Positions 15,971 to 24,985 of a DNA stretch of 56,070 nt are shown in pieces. Position numbers and translations under genes: made by a program. The stretch lies in NCBI RefSeq assembly GCF_004212635.1, contig NZ_PSRT01000049.1, forward strand, positions 1-56,070, written 5' to 3'. Under the pieces are notes generated by a model. The model had not been told where the DNA came from. It saw only the letters and a program-made list of their open reading frames with translations, and searched no databases. How positions within the stretch are numbered: position 1 is the stretch's first letter; each line of letters opens with the position of its first letter. The DNA comes from Bradyrhizobium genosp. SA-3. Lineage in GTDB: Bacteria > Pseudomonadota > Alphaproteobacteria > Rhizobiales > Xanthobacteraceae.

Positions 15971-17170
15971 TCACGCCCCCGGCAGATCCAGGATGCGCTT
16001 GGCGACGATGCCGAGCATGACCTCGGACGTGCCGCCCTCGATCGAGTTGGCCTTGGTGCGCAACCAGGCGCGCGGGCGGGCGCCCTGCTTGGAGCGCTCG
16101 CTCTCCCATTCCAGCGCATCGACGCCGCCGGCCGACATCAAGATCTCGTAGCGGCGCTTGTTGAGCTCGGTGCCGTAATATTTCATCGCGGAGGAGAATG
16201 CCGGGTGCGCCTGGCCCGCCTTGGCGAGATCGACTGCGCGCTCGGCACAGGCCGCAAGCGCGGCCTCATCTACGTCGAAGCGCGCGATCTGGCCGCGCAG
16301 CATGGCATCGTCGAGCCGCCCTAGCGCGTCGGTGCCGACGGAGTCGGCCGCGATCTGGCCGAGCGGACGGCCGACGCCGCGCTCGCCCATGCCCGAGATC
16401 ATCGCGCGCTCGTGCTGGAGCAGATATTTTGCGACGTCCCAGCCGCGGTTGACGGTGCCGACCACGTGCGACTTCGGCACGCGGACATTGTCGAAGAAGG
16501 TTTCGCAGAACGGCGAGTAGCCGGAGATCAACAGGATCGGCTTGGTCGAGACGCCCTTCGAGGTCATGTCGAACAGGATGAAACTGATGCCGTCGTGCTT
16601 CTTGGCAGTGGGATCGGTGCGGACCAAGCAGAAGATCCAGTCGGCGTAATTGGCGTAGGACGTCCAGATCTTCTGGCCGGTGATGATGAAGTCGTCGCCT
16701 TCACTCTCGGCGCGGGTCTGCAGCGAGGCGAGATCGGAGCCGGCGTTCGGCTCGGAATAACCCTGGCACCAGCGGATCTCGCCCGCGGCGATCTTCGGCA
16801 GATGCTCCTTCTTCTGGGCGTCGTTGCCGTATTTCAGCAGCGCCGGCCCGAGCATCCAGATGCCGAAGCTCGACAGCGGTGGACGCGCGCCGATTCTGGC
16901 CATCTCCGCGCGCAGCACCTTGTGCTCGGCGGCGCTCAGGCCTCCGCCGCCGTATTCCTTCGGCCAATCAGGCACGGTCCAGCCCTTGTCGCGCATGCGT
17001 TCGAACCAGATGCGCTGCGGCTCGGACGAGAATTTTGCGTTGCGTCCGCCCCAGAACACATCGGCATCGGATGTCGCGGGCTTGCGCATCTCCGGCGGGC
17101 AGTTGGCTTCCAGCCAGGCGCGCGTCTCGTTGCGGAATGTTTCGAGATCGGCGGTCTCAGAATCTGTCAT
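15971..17170 (-). CDS. Acyl-CoA dehydrogenase (PimC-like large subunit type)
   Basis: A 399-residue FAD enzyme. The ACAD signature appears as GYSEPNAGSDLASLQ in the substrate/FAD region near residues 137-150. WTSYANYADW and the C-terminal IEGGTSEVMLGIVAKRIL are typical of the family. The N-terminus begins with the acyl-CoA dehydrogenase helical domain (FRNETRAWLEANCP). It is the first gene of a two-gene minus-strand unit with the smaller ACAD. Likely role: alpha,beta-dehydrogenation of a CoA thioester in fatty or dicarboxylic acid catabolism, as a heteromer. Divergent from the carboxymuconolactone-decarboxylase-like gene, with 138 bases between. Confidence 0.93.
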   Translation of the reverse strand: MTDSETADLETFRNETRAWLEANCPPEMRKPATSDADVFWGGRNAKFSSEPQRIWFERMRDKGWTVPDWPKEYGGGGLSAAEHKVLRAEMARIGARPPLSSFGIWMLGPALLKYGNDAQKKEHLPKIAAGEIRWCQGYSEPNAGSDLASLQTRAESEGDDFIITGQKIWTSYANYADWIFCLVRTDPTAKKHDGISFILFDMTSKGVSTKPILLISGYSPFCETFFDNVRVPKSHVVGTVNRGWDVAKYLLQHERAMISGMGERGVGRPLGQIAADSVGTDALGRLDDAMLRGQIARFDVDEAALAACAERAVDLAKAGQAHPAFSSAMKYYGTELNKRRYEILMSAGGVDALEWESERSKQGARPRAWLRTKANSIEGGTSEVMLGIVAKRILDLPGA

Positions 17171-17308
17171 GGGTCGTTTCCATCAATCAAAATCGACTTG
17201 TTGCCGCCGACTCTGAGCCATCGCCCCGTGGAATTCAACCACTTCCGCAGCCCGCATTCGGCTATAGTCGCCGCTACGGCGAGCCTTGAAAACAAAGAGG
17301 AAACAACA

Positions 17309-17854
17309 ATGCGCCTGAAACTTCTTTCGCCTGGCGAAATGAACGAGAGCCAGCGCCAGACCTATGACGAGTCGATTGCCGGCAAGCGCGGCAAGCCGCC
17401 GGCGCCGATGATGGCCTGGCTCAACAGCCCGGAGATGGCACGCCACGCCACGCGGCTCGGCGAAGTGCTGCGCTTCGACACGATCTTCCCCGCAAAACTC
17501 TCGGAGATCGCGATCCTGGTGACGGCGCGGCACTGGACCGCTCATTACGAATGGTATGCGCATAAGCGCCTGGCGCTTGCGGGCGGCATGAAGCTCGAGA
17601 TCATCGAGGCGATCCGCGACCGCCGCACGCCTGAGTTCGACGATCCCAAGGGGAAGATGATTTACGACGTCGCGAAGTCGCTGCATGAGGGCCACGGCGT
17701 CGAGAAGGGGCTCTATGATGAGGCGGTGAGATTGCTCGGCGAACGCGGCGTGGTCGAGGTCATCGGGCTGTGCGGCTATTACACGCTGGTGTCGATGACG
17801 CTGAACACGTTTGAATTCGGCCTGCCGGAAGGTGAGGTGTCGGAGCTGGCTTAG
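17309..17854 (+). CDS. Carboxymuconolactone decarboxylase-like protein
   Basis: About 181 residues from ATG at 17309, preceded by aagagga. The frame is open far upstream, but that part runs antisense to the ACAD gene. The all-helical CMD/AhpD-type domain shows LSEIAILVTARHWTAHYEWYAHKRLAL and LYDEAVRLLGERGVVEVIGLCGYYTLVSMTLNTFEF. The CxxC pair of the AhpD peroxidase branch is absent; only one cysteine is present. A thiol peroxidase function is therefore unlikely. The W-x-x-H-Y-E-W motif instead fits the gamma-CMD-like branch. It probably forms a catabolic group with the following VOC gene. Confidence 0.85.
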   Translation: MRLKLLSPGEMNESQRQTYDESIAGKRGKPPAPMMAWLNSPEMARHATRLGEVLRFDTIFPAKLSEIAILVTARHWTAHYEWYAHKRLALAGGMKLEIIEAIRDRRTPEFDDPKGKMIYDVAKSLHEGHGVEKGLYDEAVRLLGERGVVEVIGLCGYYTLVSMTLNTFEFGLPEGEVSELA

Positions 17855-17857
17855 TTT

Positions 17858-17888
17858 CCCATCCGGAAACGAAGGGTTTCAGGATGGG
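17858..17888 (+). promoter_or_regulatory. Hairpin between CMD-like and VOC genes
   Basis: Arms cccatccggaaac and gtttcaggatggg pair around a 5-base loop with one mismatch. No T run follows, so it is not a good terminator; it may protect or attenuate the message. Confidence 0.45.
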
Positions 17889-17944
17889 CCGGTAGCACTG
17901 TCCCGGGGCCCGCCCTATGTGGAGTTGATCAACGGAGCAGCCAC

Positions 17945-18439
17945 ATGTCGCAGAACCAAGCCGTCGCCGCCGGCACCAGGATCGGCCACGTTCATCTCAA
18001 GGTCGCCGATCTCGATCGCGCGCTCGGCTTCTATTGCGGCGTGCTCGGCTTTGAGCTGATGCAGCGTATGGGTTCGGGCGCGGCCTTCATCTCGGCCGGC
18101 GGCTATCACCACCACATCGGGCTCAACACCTGGGAGAGCAAGGGCGGCTTGCCGCCGCCGCCGGGCACGACCGGGCTCTACCACACCGCTATCCTGTATC
18201 CGACCAGGCCGGCGCTCGCGGATGCGCTGCACCGGGTGCTCACGGCCGGCATTGCGCTCGATGGTGCCAGCGACCACGGCGTCAGCGAGGCGCTCTACTT
18301 GCGCGATCCCGACCAGAATGGCGTCGAGCTGTATTGGGACAAGCCGAGGGAGCAATGGCCGTTCGGGCCGGACGGCAAGCTCGCGATGTTCACGAAGCGG
18401 CTGGACGTGGAGGATTTGCTGAAGCAGCGGGAGGCGTGA
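17945..18439 (+). CDS. VOC-family protein (glyoxalase / extradiol dioxygenase fold)
   Basis: A 164-residue protein with two beta-alpha-beta-beta-beta modules. Likely metal ligands are visible: His15 or His17 in IGHVHLKVADL, a histidine cluster in GYHHHIGLNTW, and Glu in NGVELYWDKP. LGFYCGVLGFEL is typical of the first module. The size fits a single VOC unit, such as a CatE-like N-terminal half or a lactoylglutathione-lyase relative. The exact reaction cannot be assigned. ATG at 17945 follows acggagcagcc. It follows the CMD-like gene by 90 bases on the same strand. Confidence 0.88.
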   Translation: MSQNQAVAAGTRIGHVHLKVADLDRALGFYCGVLGFELMQRMGSGAAFISAGGYHHHIGLNTWESKGGLPPPPGTTGLYHTAILYPTRPALADALHRVLTAGIALDGASDHGVSEALYLRDPDQNGVELYWDKPREQWPFGPDGKLAMFTKRLDVEDLLKQREA

Positions 18440-18458
18440 GCTCCGCTGCATCCTTCAC

Positions 18459-18611
18459 CGTCATTGCGAGCCACCGGGTCCGCGCGAAGCGCGGCCCGAT
18501 GACAGGCTCCGCGAAGCAATCCAGACTGTTACCACGGTGACAGTCTGGATTGCTTCGTCGCATCAGCGCAAAATTGCTCCGCAATTTTGTCGCGAGCTCC
18601 TCGCAATGACG
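18459..18611. repeat. Dispersed palindromic repeat, family D, copy 2
   Basis: Arms cgtcattgcgag and ctcgcaatgacgg, with gaagcaatccagactg and its complement inside, match 14404-14517. An extra palindrome (gcaaaattgctccgcaattttg) is inserted in the right arm. Confidence 0.85.
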
Positions 18612-18652
18612 GAGTCTGTTGGAGCGCCGGCGCGCTATTAAGACGTAGATCC

Positions 18653-18750
18653 CGTAGGGTGGGCAAAGCGGAGCGTGCCCACCGATTCTTGCGGCACGCG
18701 TGGAGAGACAGATGGTGGGCACGGCGCTATGCGCCTTTGCCCACCCTACG
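18653..18750. repeat. Dispersed palindromic repeat, family F
   Basis: Arms cgtagggtgggcaaag and ctttgcccaccctacg, with inner cgtgcccacc / ggtgggcacg. The 3' end of the MFS gene on the minus strand lies inside it. Confidence 0.85.
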
Positions 18751-19980
18751 AGAGCTTCGATTGCGGCCTCCCCGCACCATGATCAGCGCTGCTGCCGCCA
18801 CCTCCAGCGCGATGCAGAGATAGAACGGCAATCCATAGCCGCCGGAGAGATCGCGGAGGAAACCGACGACGCCCGGGCCGAACGCATAGGTGACCTGGTT
18901 GATCGCAGTGTTGAGGCTGATCAGCACGCCGAAGGAGGCACTGTCGAACTCCTGCTGCACGATCAGCGACGGCAGCGTGATAAGGTTGCCGACGGAGAAG
19001 CCGAACACCGCGCAGGCGGCGATCAGCGCATAGTCATTGTGCAGGTTGATGACGACACACAACGCCGCGGCCTGGCTGAGGAACGACAGCGCCGAGGCCA
19101 GTCGCTGGTCGAGGCGGTCGATCACCAGCGAGAACAGTACGCGGCCGACCACCGCCATCGCCGTCAGCACGGCGACGGCGACCGCCGCGCGCTCGCGGCC
19201 GATCACGGGATCGAGGAACGAGATCAGGTGCACGATGAAGCCGACCTGCGCGAACAGCACCAGCGCGAAGGCGATCGTCACCGAGAGGAAGCCGACGTCT
19301 CGCAGCGCCTGCGCGCGGATCTGCGTCGACGATTGCAGCTTCGGCTTCGCCGCTGCATGCCAGCCGTGAAGATCGGGCGACCGGTCGACGAGAACGAGAA
19401 TGACCGGCAGGAGCAGCACCAGCATGGCCCCGGCAGCGGCGTACATCGCGCTGGCGAAGCCGAATTGGCCGATCAACGCTACCAGCAGCGGCACGCCGAC
19501 GATGCCGCCAAAACTGGCACCGTTCAGCGCGAGGCTGATCGCCATGCCGCGCTTGGCATCGAACCACAGGCTGATCGTGTTGGTGATCATGGCGAGACTG
19601 GTGCCGGCCCAACCGAAGGCGAGCACGGCATTGGCGAGATAAAGCTGCCAGGGTTCGCGCACCGCGCCGATCGCGATAGCGGCCGCTGCCATCGCCAGCG
19701 TGCCCGCAATCAGGCAGAGCCGCGAGCCGTATTTGTGGACGGCTTCGCCGACGAAGACGACCAGCAGCGCGCCGAACAGATAGAAGAAGGTCGTGCCCGA
19801 CGAGATCAGTGAGGCCGACCAGCCGTGCGCGCGCTGGAGCTCGGCGACATAGACGCTCTGGCCGTAGAAGCCGAGTCCCCAGCCGAAGGTCGCGAGCAGG
19901 AAGCAGACCGCGACGATACGCCAGCCTTCGTAACGGAGCGAGGATTCGTCGATCGCCGGAGTCCGAGGGTTGTCGAGCAT
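18727..19980 (-). CDS. MFS transporter (monocarboxylate/oxalate-type)
   Basis: About 417 residues from ATG at 19980, which has ggagtagg upstream; a 14-codon longer frame lies in a repeat and is rejected. Twelve hydrophobic segments are visible. The first (FGWGLGFYGQSVYVAEL, then HGWSASLISSG) resembles MCT-like and oxalate/formate-type carriers. A cytoplasmic loop of about 30 residues separates the halves. The C-terminal tail SSRRVGKGA is encoded by the arm of a family F dispersed repeat. The substrate is unknown. The neighbouring gene upstream is another MFS carrier of a different subtype. Confidence 0.9.
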   Translation of the reverse strand: MLDNPRTPAIDESSLRYEGWRIVAVCFLLATFGWGLGFYGQSVYVAELQRAHGWSASLISSGTTFFYLFGALLVVFVGEAVHKYGSRLCLIAGTLAMAAAAIAIGAVREPWQLYLANAVLAFGWAGTSLAMITNTISLWFDAKRGMAISLALNGASFGGIVGVPLLVALIGQFGFASAMYAAAGAMLVLLLPVILVLVDRSPDLHGWHAAAKPKLQSSTQIRAQALRDVGFLSVTIAFALVLFAQVGFIVHLISFLDPVIGRERAAVAVAVLTAMAVVGRVLFSLVIDRLDQRLASALSFLSQAAALCVVINLHNDYALIAACAVFGFSVGNLITLPSLIVQQEFDSASFGVLISLNTAINQVTYAFGPGVVGFLRDLSGGYGLPFYLCIALEVAAAALIMVRGGRNRSSRRVGKGA

Positions 19981-19991
19981 GCTACCTACTC

Positions 19992-20078
19992 CGTCATGCC
20001 CGGGCTTGTCCCGGGCATCCACGTTCTTCGATCCGCGCGCCTAAGACGTGGATGGCCGGGACAAGCCCGGCCATGACG
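19992..20078. repeat. Dispersed palindromic repeat, family G
   Basis: Arms cgtcatgcccgggcttgtcc and ggacaagcccggccatgacg, with atccacgt / acgtggat inside. It separates the two MFS genes. Confidence 0.85.
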
Positions 20079-20153
20079 CATCTAATAAATCCCATCCGAA
20101 AATCACTTCGACGGCGATCGAAGCATCAACGCTGCTGACAGCCTCCTGCCAAC

Positions 20154-21407
20154 TCAGATCGCATCCGGGAACTCGCCCATCGCAGCGTCCAGACGCGCCT
20201 TGCGGCGACGCGCCCAGGACGCCAGCGACAGCACGGCAAGGCCCAGTGCGACCGGCGGGAACACCACCATGTTCACAGCGGACCAGCCGTAATTGGCGAG
20301 CAGCTGGCCGGAGGAGAACGAGCCGATCGCCATCATCCCGAACACCAGGAAATCGTTGAACGCCTGCACCTTGTTGCGCTCCTGCGGACGGTGCGTCTCC
20401 AGCACCAGCGCGGAGGCGCCGATGAAGGAGAAATTCCAGCCGACGCCGAGCACGATCAGCGTCGCCCAGAAATGCATTGCTGTGATTCCGGAAAGGCCGA
20501 TACCGGCGGCGCCTGCCTCCAGCAGCAGGCCGGCCGCGACCACCTTCGGAGCCCCGAAGCGCGCGATCAGCGCACCCGTGAAGAAGCTCGGCCCGTACAT
20601 GGCGACGATGTGCCATTGAATGCCGAAATTGGAATCGGACACGCTGAGGCCGCAGATCTTCATGGCGAGCGGCGCCGAGGTCATCACCAGGTTCATCATG
20701 GGATAGGCGATGACGCCGCACAAAGCGGCCGCGATGAAGCGCGGCTGGGTCACGATGTCGAGCAGCGGCCGTCCGCCATGCAGATCGGCCGGCGCGGGCT
20801 TGGGCATGTCGACACCGGCGACGATGCCCATCGCGACCAGCGCCACCGCCGCCTGCACCAGGAAGCTGAAGGCGAACAGATAAGGCTGCCAGACGTCCAT
20901 GGTCCATTGCACGAGCTGCGGACCGAGCACGCCGGCGAACACGCCGCCCGCCATCACCCACGACACCGCCTTGGGCCGGTACGCCGCGCTGGCGCCATCG
21001 GCGGCGGCGAAGCGGTAGGATTGCGCGACCGCGCCATAGAGGCCGCCGAGGAAAGTCGCGAAGCAGAACAGCGCGAAGGAGGCGTGCAGGATCGCAAAAC
21101 AGCCGAGCAGGCCTGTGAGCGTGCCGAGGCCCGTGCCGATGACGAAGGCGGCGCGGCGGCCGAAGCGGCGCGAGATCGCGCCGGTGGGCAGCGTGCCGGC
21201 GGCGAGCCCCAGCACGTACATCGACAGCGGCACGGTCGCGAGCGACATGTCGGGTGCGAGCGTGGCGCCGACGATCGAGCCGGTGGCGAAGATCACCGCC
21301 GAGTTGGCGCCGGTCAGCGCCTGCGCGGCGGCAAGGCGCACCACATTGGCACGCGCGCGCGTATCGTCGACGATTTCGGCGGTCGAGGTCACGTCCAGCA
21401 TCGGCAT
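20154..21407 (-). CDS. MFS transporter
   Basis: A 417-residue carrier with about 12 hydrophobic segments. The second loop shows RRFGRRAAFVIGTGLG, the usual MFS loop 2-3 motif. The central cytoplasmic loop carries GIVAGVDMPKPAPADL. MDVWQPYLFAFSFL and QERNKVQAFNDFLVFG are seen in other MFS proteins of unknown substrate. ATG at 21407 with gggcgga upstream is chosen; a second ATG two codons on is possible. Same strand as the next MFS gene but separated by a repeat and about 170 bases, so separate transcription is likely. Confidence 0.88.
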   Translation of the reverse strand: MPMLDVTSTAEIVDDTRARANVVRLAAAQALTGANSAVIFATGSIVGATLAPDMSLATVPLSMYVLGLAAGTLPTGAISRRFGRRAAFVIGTGLGTLTGLLGCFAILHASFALFCFATFLGGLYGAVAQSYRFAAADGASAAYRPKAVSWVMAGGVFAGVLGPQLVQWTMDVWQPYLFAFSFLVQAAVALVAMGIVAGVDMPKPAPADLHGGRPLLDIVTQPRFIAAALCGVIAYPMMNLVMTSAPLAMKICGLSVSDSNFGIQWHIVAMYGPSFFTGALIARFGAPKVVAAGLLLEAGAAGIGLSGITAMHFWATLIVLGVGWNFSFIGASALVLETHRPQERNKVQAFNDFLVFGMMAIGSFSSGQLLANYGWSAVNMVVFPPVALGLAVLSLASWARRRKARLDAAMGEFPDAI

Positions 21408-21589
21408 TTCCGCCCAAAGGGCTCTCGTTGATTCCCGGCACTATGGAGGGGCGCTGATGGGCGGGCAACCGGCGCAAACGGGCGCGGGCCATGCCCGTGA
21501 CGCAATCGGACGGATGATAGCGGGCCGCGCCCTTGACGGCTTGCGCTCGATCAAATCCTATCCGCCGCGATCTTCCTGGAGTTTCGCTC

Positions 21590-23659
21590 ATGACCGTCGA
21601 CGACAGGCCTACGCTCAGCGCTCCCGACGACGATCCCTGGCTGTGGCTGGAGGAGATCGAAGGCACGCAGGCGCTCGATTTCGTCGAACGGCAGAACCAG
21701 CTGACGCTCAACGCGTTCGGCGGGAAAGCCTTCGAGCACGACCGCGACATCCTCGCGGCGATCTACGATCGGCCGGACAACATTCCCTATGTCAGCCGGC
21801 GCGGCAGCGATCTGCACAATCTCTGGAAGGACGCCACCAACCCGCGCGGCCTGTGGCGACGGACCACGCTGGCGGAATTCCGCAAAGCAAACCCAGCGTG
21901 GGAGACCATGCTGGATATCGACCAGCTCGCGGCAAACGAAGGCGAGGACTGGCTGCTGAGTCAGATCGCCACGATGCCGGGACACTCGCGGGCGATTCTG
22001 AGCCTGTCGCGTGGCGGCAGCGATGCCGTGACGTTGCGCGAGTTCGACATGGAGACCAAGAGCTTCGTGGCCGGCGGGTTCACGCTGCCGGAAGCGAAGG
22101 GCGGCGTGGACTGGCTCGATGCGGACACGCTGCTGCTGTCGAGCGCCCATGGCGAGGGCATGGCCACGAGCTCGGGATATGCACGGACCGTCCGGCTGTG
22201 GCGGCGCGGCCAGCCTGTCGATCAGGTGCAAACAATCATCGAGACCGCCGCCGATCACATGATGATCTATGGCAGCGCCGATGACACCGGAGCGGAGCCG
22301 CGAGTCTGGCTCGTCGATCAGATCGACTTCTTCAATCACGCCATCTGGCTGCGCGATGCGACTGGTGCGACGACGAAGCTCGACCTGCCGACCGGCATCT
22401 GGATGCAGGCGCATGGCGACTGGTTCGCGATCAAGCTGCGCAAGGACTGGTCCATCGAAGGCCGGACCTACACCGCTGACACGGTGCTCGGCATCTCGCT
22501 GTCGGCGTTCCTCGCCGGCAGCCGCGATTTTTCGGTGCTGTTCGAACCGGCGCCGCGGCGCGCGTTGCAAGGTCTGTTCTGGGCGGCGGGCAAGCTCGTG
22601 CTGTCAATCCTCGACGAGTTGCGCCCATGCTTCGAGATCTGCACACCATCCGCTGCCGGCTGGAGCCGCGACACGCTTCCCGGCCTGCCGCGGATCGGCG
22701 TGGTCGACGTCTGGCCGCTCGATCGCCATCCGTCCGAGAGCAATGGCGATCTGCTCGCCAATGTGCAGGATCCGCTGACGCCGCCGTCGCTGCTGCTGAT
22801 CGCACGTGGTGTCGCCAGCCCGACCGTGCTGAAGCAGGCGCCGAGGACGTTCACCGCCGACGGCCTCGTGGTGACGCAGCACGAGGCCATCTCGATCGAC
22901 GGCGAGCGCATTCCCTATGTGCAGACCGGCCCAGCGAGCGAGACCGGCGATGCGCCGGTCTATATGAGCGCCTATGGCGGCTTCGCCCATTCCGTGAAGC
23001 CGCATTACAACCCCTCGCTCGGCAAGCTGTGGCTGGAGCGCGGCGGCACGACGGTGCAGGCCAATTTGCGCGGCGGCGGCGAGTTCGGCACGCGCTGGCA
23101 CGATGCCGGCCGGCTCGCCGGCAAGAGGCTGTCGCATGACGATTTCGCCGCCGTCTCCGCCGATCTCGTCCGCCGCGGCGTGACGACAGCCAAGCGCATC
23201 GCCGCACAGGGCGGATCGAACGGCGGCATCCTCATCACCAACATGCTGGTGCGCTACCCCGAGCGTTTCGGCGCGCTGTTTTGCACCATCCCGCTGATCG
23301 ACATGCGCCGCTACACAAGACTGCTCGCGGGCGCGAGCTGGATCGCGGAATATGGCGACCCCGACAAGGTGGAGGAATGGGACTGGCTGAAGACCTATTC
23401 CGCCTATCACAATGTGAAGGCGGGCCAAGCCTATCCGCCGATCCTGTTCGCCACCACGCGGCGCGACGACCGCGTCCATCCCGGACACGCCCGCAAGATG
23501 GCCGCCAAGCTCCAGGCGATGGGCTATGAGGCCTGGTTCTACGAGCCCGCGGCAGGCGGCCACGGCTACGGCAAGGACAACAAGGAGCGCGCCGGCTTCG
23601 AGGTGCTGAGCTATCGGTTCTTGAAGGAGAAGATCGGGTGGCGGGACGGCGAGGCTTGA
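21590..23659 (+). CDS. Prolyl oligopeptidase family serine peptidase (S9A)
   Basis: About 689 residues from ATG at 21590, preceded by cctggag. It has an N-terminal beta-propeller (to about 400) and a C-terminal alpha/beta hydrolase domain. The triad is visible: Ser543 in AQGGSNGG, Asp626 or Asp627 in TRRDDRVHP, and His658 in AGGHGYGKD. The oxyanion/substrate region includes YGGFAHSVKPHY. No signal peptide is seen, so it is probably cytoplasmic. It cleaves short peptides, with proline preference typical of the family, although this branch (opening PWLWLEEIEG) may have broader specificity. It is convergent with the DUF938 gene, 11 bases between stops. Confidence 0.93.
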   Translation: MTVDDRPTLSAPDDDPWLWLEEIEGTQALDFVERQNQLTLNAFGGKAFEHDRDILAAIYDRPDNIPYVSRRGSDLHNLWKDATNPRGLWRRTTLAEFRKANPAWETMLDIDQLAANEGEDWLLSQIATMPGHSRAILSLSRGGSDAVTLREFDMETKSFVAGGFTLPEAKGGVDWLDADTLLLSSAHGEGMATSSGYARTVRLWRRGQPVDQVQTIIETAADHMMIYGSADDTGAEPRVWLVDQIDFFNHAIWLRDATGATTKLDLPTGIWMQAHGDWFAIKLRKDWSIEGRTYTADTVLGISLSAFLAGSRDFSVLFEPAPRRALQGLFWAAGKLVLSILDELRPCFEICTPSAAGWSRDTLPGLPRIGVVDVWPLDRHPSESNGDLLANVQDPLTPPSLLLIARGVASPTVLKQAPRTFTADGLVVTQHEAISIDGERIPYVQTGPASETGDAPVYMSAYGGFAHSVKPHYNPSLGKLWLERGGTTVQANLRGGGEFGTRWHDAGRLAGKRLSHDDFAAVSADLVRRGVTTAKRIAAQGGSNGGILITNMLVRYPERFGALFCTIPLIDMRRYTRLLAGASWIAEYGDPDKVEEWDWLKTYSAYHNVKAGQAYPPILFATTRRDDRVHPGHARKMAAKLQAMGYEAWFYEPAAGGHGYGKDNKERAGFEVLSYRFLKEKIGWRDGEA

Positions 23660-23670
23660 CGGCCTCGCGC

Positions 23671-24345
23671 TCAGTCGCGCGAAAACACCAGCGTGAGGTT
23701 GTTCGCCGGCATCTCGATGGTGTCGACGAGGCCGAGGCCCGCGCCTTGCGCCAGCGCCTCGACGTCACCGATGTCGCGCACGCCCCATTCGGGATTGCCC
23801 TCGCGCAAGGACGTGTCGAACACGGCGTTGCTGAGCGCGGTGTGCTTGCCGTGGCGCTTGAACGGACCGTAGAGGAACAGCTTGCCGTCGGCCCGCAGAT
23901 AGCGGCCGGCGCCGGCGAACAGACCCTCGGCCACGCTCCATGGCGCGATGTGAATGACGTTGGCGCAGAACACGGCGGCGAGGCTGGTCGGCCCATGCCC
24001 GCTTTTCATCTCCGGACACCAGTCGGGGTCGGTGAGATCGATCCGTAAGGGCGAGCGGATGTTTTGCAGGCCCGAATGAACGCGCCAGGCCTCGATGCTC
24101 TTGAGATGGCGCTGGTTGAGGTCGCTCGGCCACCAGATCAGGCCGGGCGTGTGACGGGCGAAGTGGACCACGTGCTGCCCGGTTCCGCTGCCGAGCTCGA
24201 CCACGTTGCCGGTCAAGCCGGCGAGATGTTTCTCCAGCGCCGCCCAGATCGGCTCGTGATTGCGATGGAACGCCGGCGCATCGAGCCGCCCATCCGACTC
24301 GACCCGTCCGCCGTCCCTGCCAAATTCGGCGAGATATTCAGTCAA
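23671..24345 (-). CDS. DUF938 SAM-dependent methyltransferase-like protein
   Basis: A 224-residue protein with a class I methyltransferase fold. The SAM-binding glycine motif is VVELGSGTGQHVVHFA (about residues 48-63), followed by acidic WWPSDLNQ. FCANVIHIAPW and LFLYGPFKRHGKHTALSNAVFD are typical of DUF938 proteins. The substrate is not established for the family. The gene is divergent from the sox cluster and shares its upstream region with soxX, but no functional link is implied. Confidence 0.88.
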   Translation of the reverse strand: MTEYLAEFGRDGGRVESDGRLDAPAFHRNHEPIWAALEKHLAGLTGNVVELGSGTGQHVVHFARHTPGLIWWPSDLNQRHLKSIEAWRVHSGLQNIRSPLRIDLTDPDWCPEMKSGHGPTSLAAVFCANVIHIAPWSVAEGLFAGAGRYLRADGKLFLYGPFKRHGKHTALSNAVFDTSLREGNPEWGVRDIGDVEALAQGAGLGLVDTIEMPANNLTLVFSRD

Positions 24346-24588
24346 GTGAGGTCCCCTTGAAAACTCGAGAACGCGATGAAAACAGGATGGGCACCAAAGC
24401 GCCCTGGAAAAAGCCGGCCCGCGCCGTTTGTCCTTATTGTTGGGGCCAAATCGGCCGAACCAATAATCTCTTTAATTGCAATGCGGAAGATATTAACTCC
24501 ATTTTGCTCCGTGCATAGTCTCGATTGTCAGACGATGCCCTTTATGCTTTGGAACGCCTTTATTTCCGCGATCGAGATCATCGCCATA
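24346..24588. promoter_or_regulatory. Upstream region of the sox cluster
   Basis: This 243-base divergent region is notably AT-richer than its surroundings at about 24425-24590. It holds a ttggggccaaat / ccgaaccaa near-palindrome (24440-24464) and attgcaat (24476-24483). It is the likely site of the sox promoter and a regulator-binding site. The soxR-type repressor gene is not in the window. Confidence 0.4.
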
Positions 24589-24960
24589 ATGCCTCGGAAT
24601 GCCGCCTTGACTGCCTTGTCCCGGACGCCCGTCCTGTTCCTCCTGCTGGCCATTGCCGCCGGCCTCGCCAGCCCGGCGCGGGCGCAGTCCGCCGTGAACG
24701 AGGGCCGGAAGCTCGCCTTCGAGCGCGGCAAGGGCAATTGCCTGACCTGCCACGTGATCAAGGGCGGCGACCTGCCGGGAACGATCGGGCCGGAACTGAA
24801 GGACATCAAAGCCAGGTACCCCGACCGCAACGAGCTGGCCGCGATCATCTTCGACGAGACCAAGCGCAATCCGCAGACCATGATGCCGCCGTTCGGCCGG
24901 AACCGGATTTTGACCGAAGAGGAGATCAACGCGATCGTTGATTTCCTGCAAACGCTGTAA
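24589..24960 (+). CDS. soxX: SoxX, sulfur-oxidation cytochrome c subunit
   Basis: About 123 residues from ATG at 24589, which gives a good signal peptide ending ASPARAQS. ATG at 24535 is an alternative. Mature SoxX is the small monoheme subunit of SoxAX, which couples thiosulfate oxidatively to SoxYZ. The heme site is Cys51-x-x-Cys54-His55 in NCLTCHVI. The distal methionine is Met98 or Met99 in QTMMPPFG. PGTIGPELKDIKARY and EEEINAIVDFLQTL are family features. First gene of soxXYZAKB; soxY follows after 25 bases. Periplasmic. Confidence 0.95.
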   Translation: MPRNAALTALSRTPVLFLLLAIAAGLASPARAQSAVNEGRKLAFERGKGNCLTCHVIKGGDLPGTIGPELKDIKARYPDRNELAAIIFDETKRNPQTMMPPFGRNRILTEEEINAIVDFLQTL

Positions 24961-24985
24961 CGGCCGGCACGCCAGGAGACCTCTG

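Noticed and set aside
15817..16119. Longer N-terminus for the small acyl-CoA dehydrogenase
   Set aside because: The extension runs through a family C repeat and into the neighbouring gene; the family N-terminus begins at 15816.
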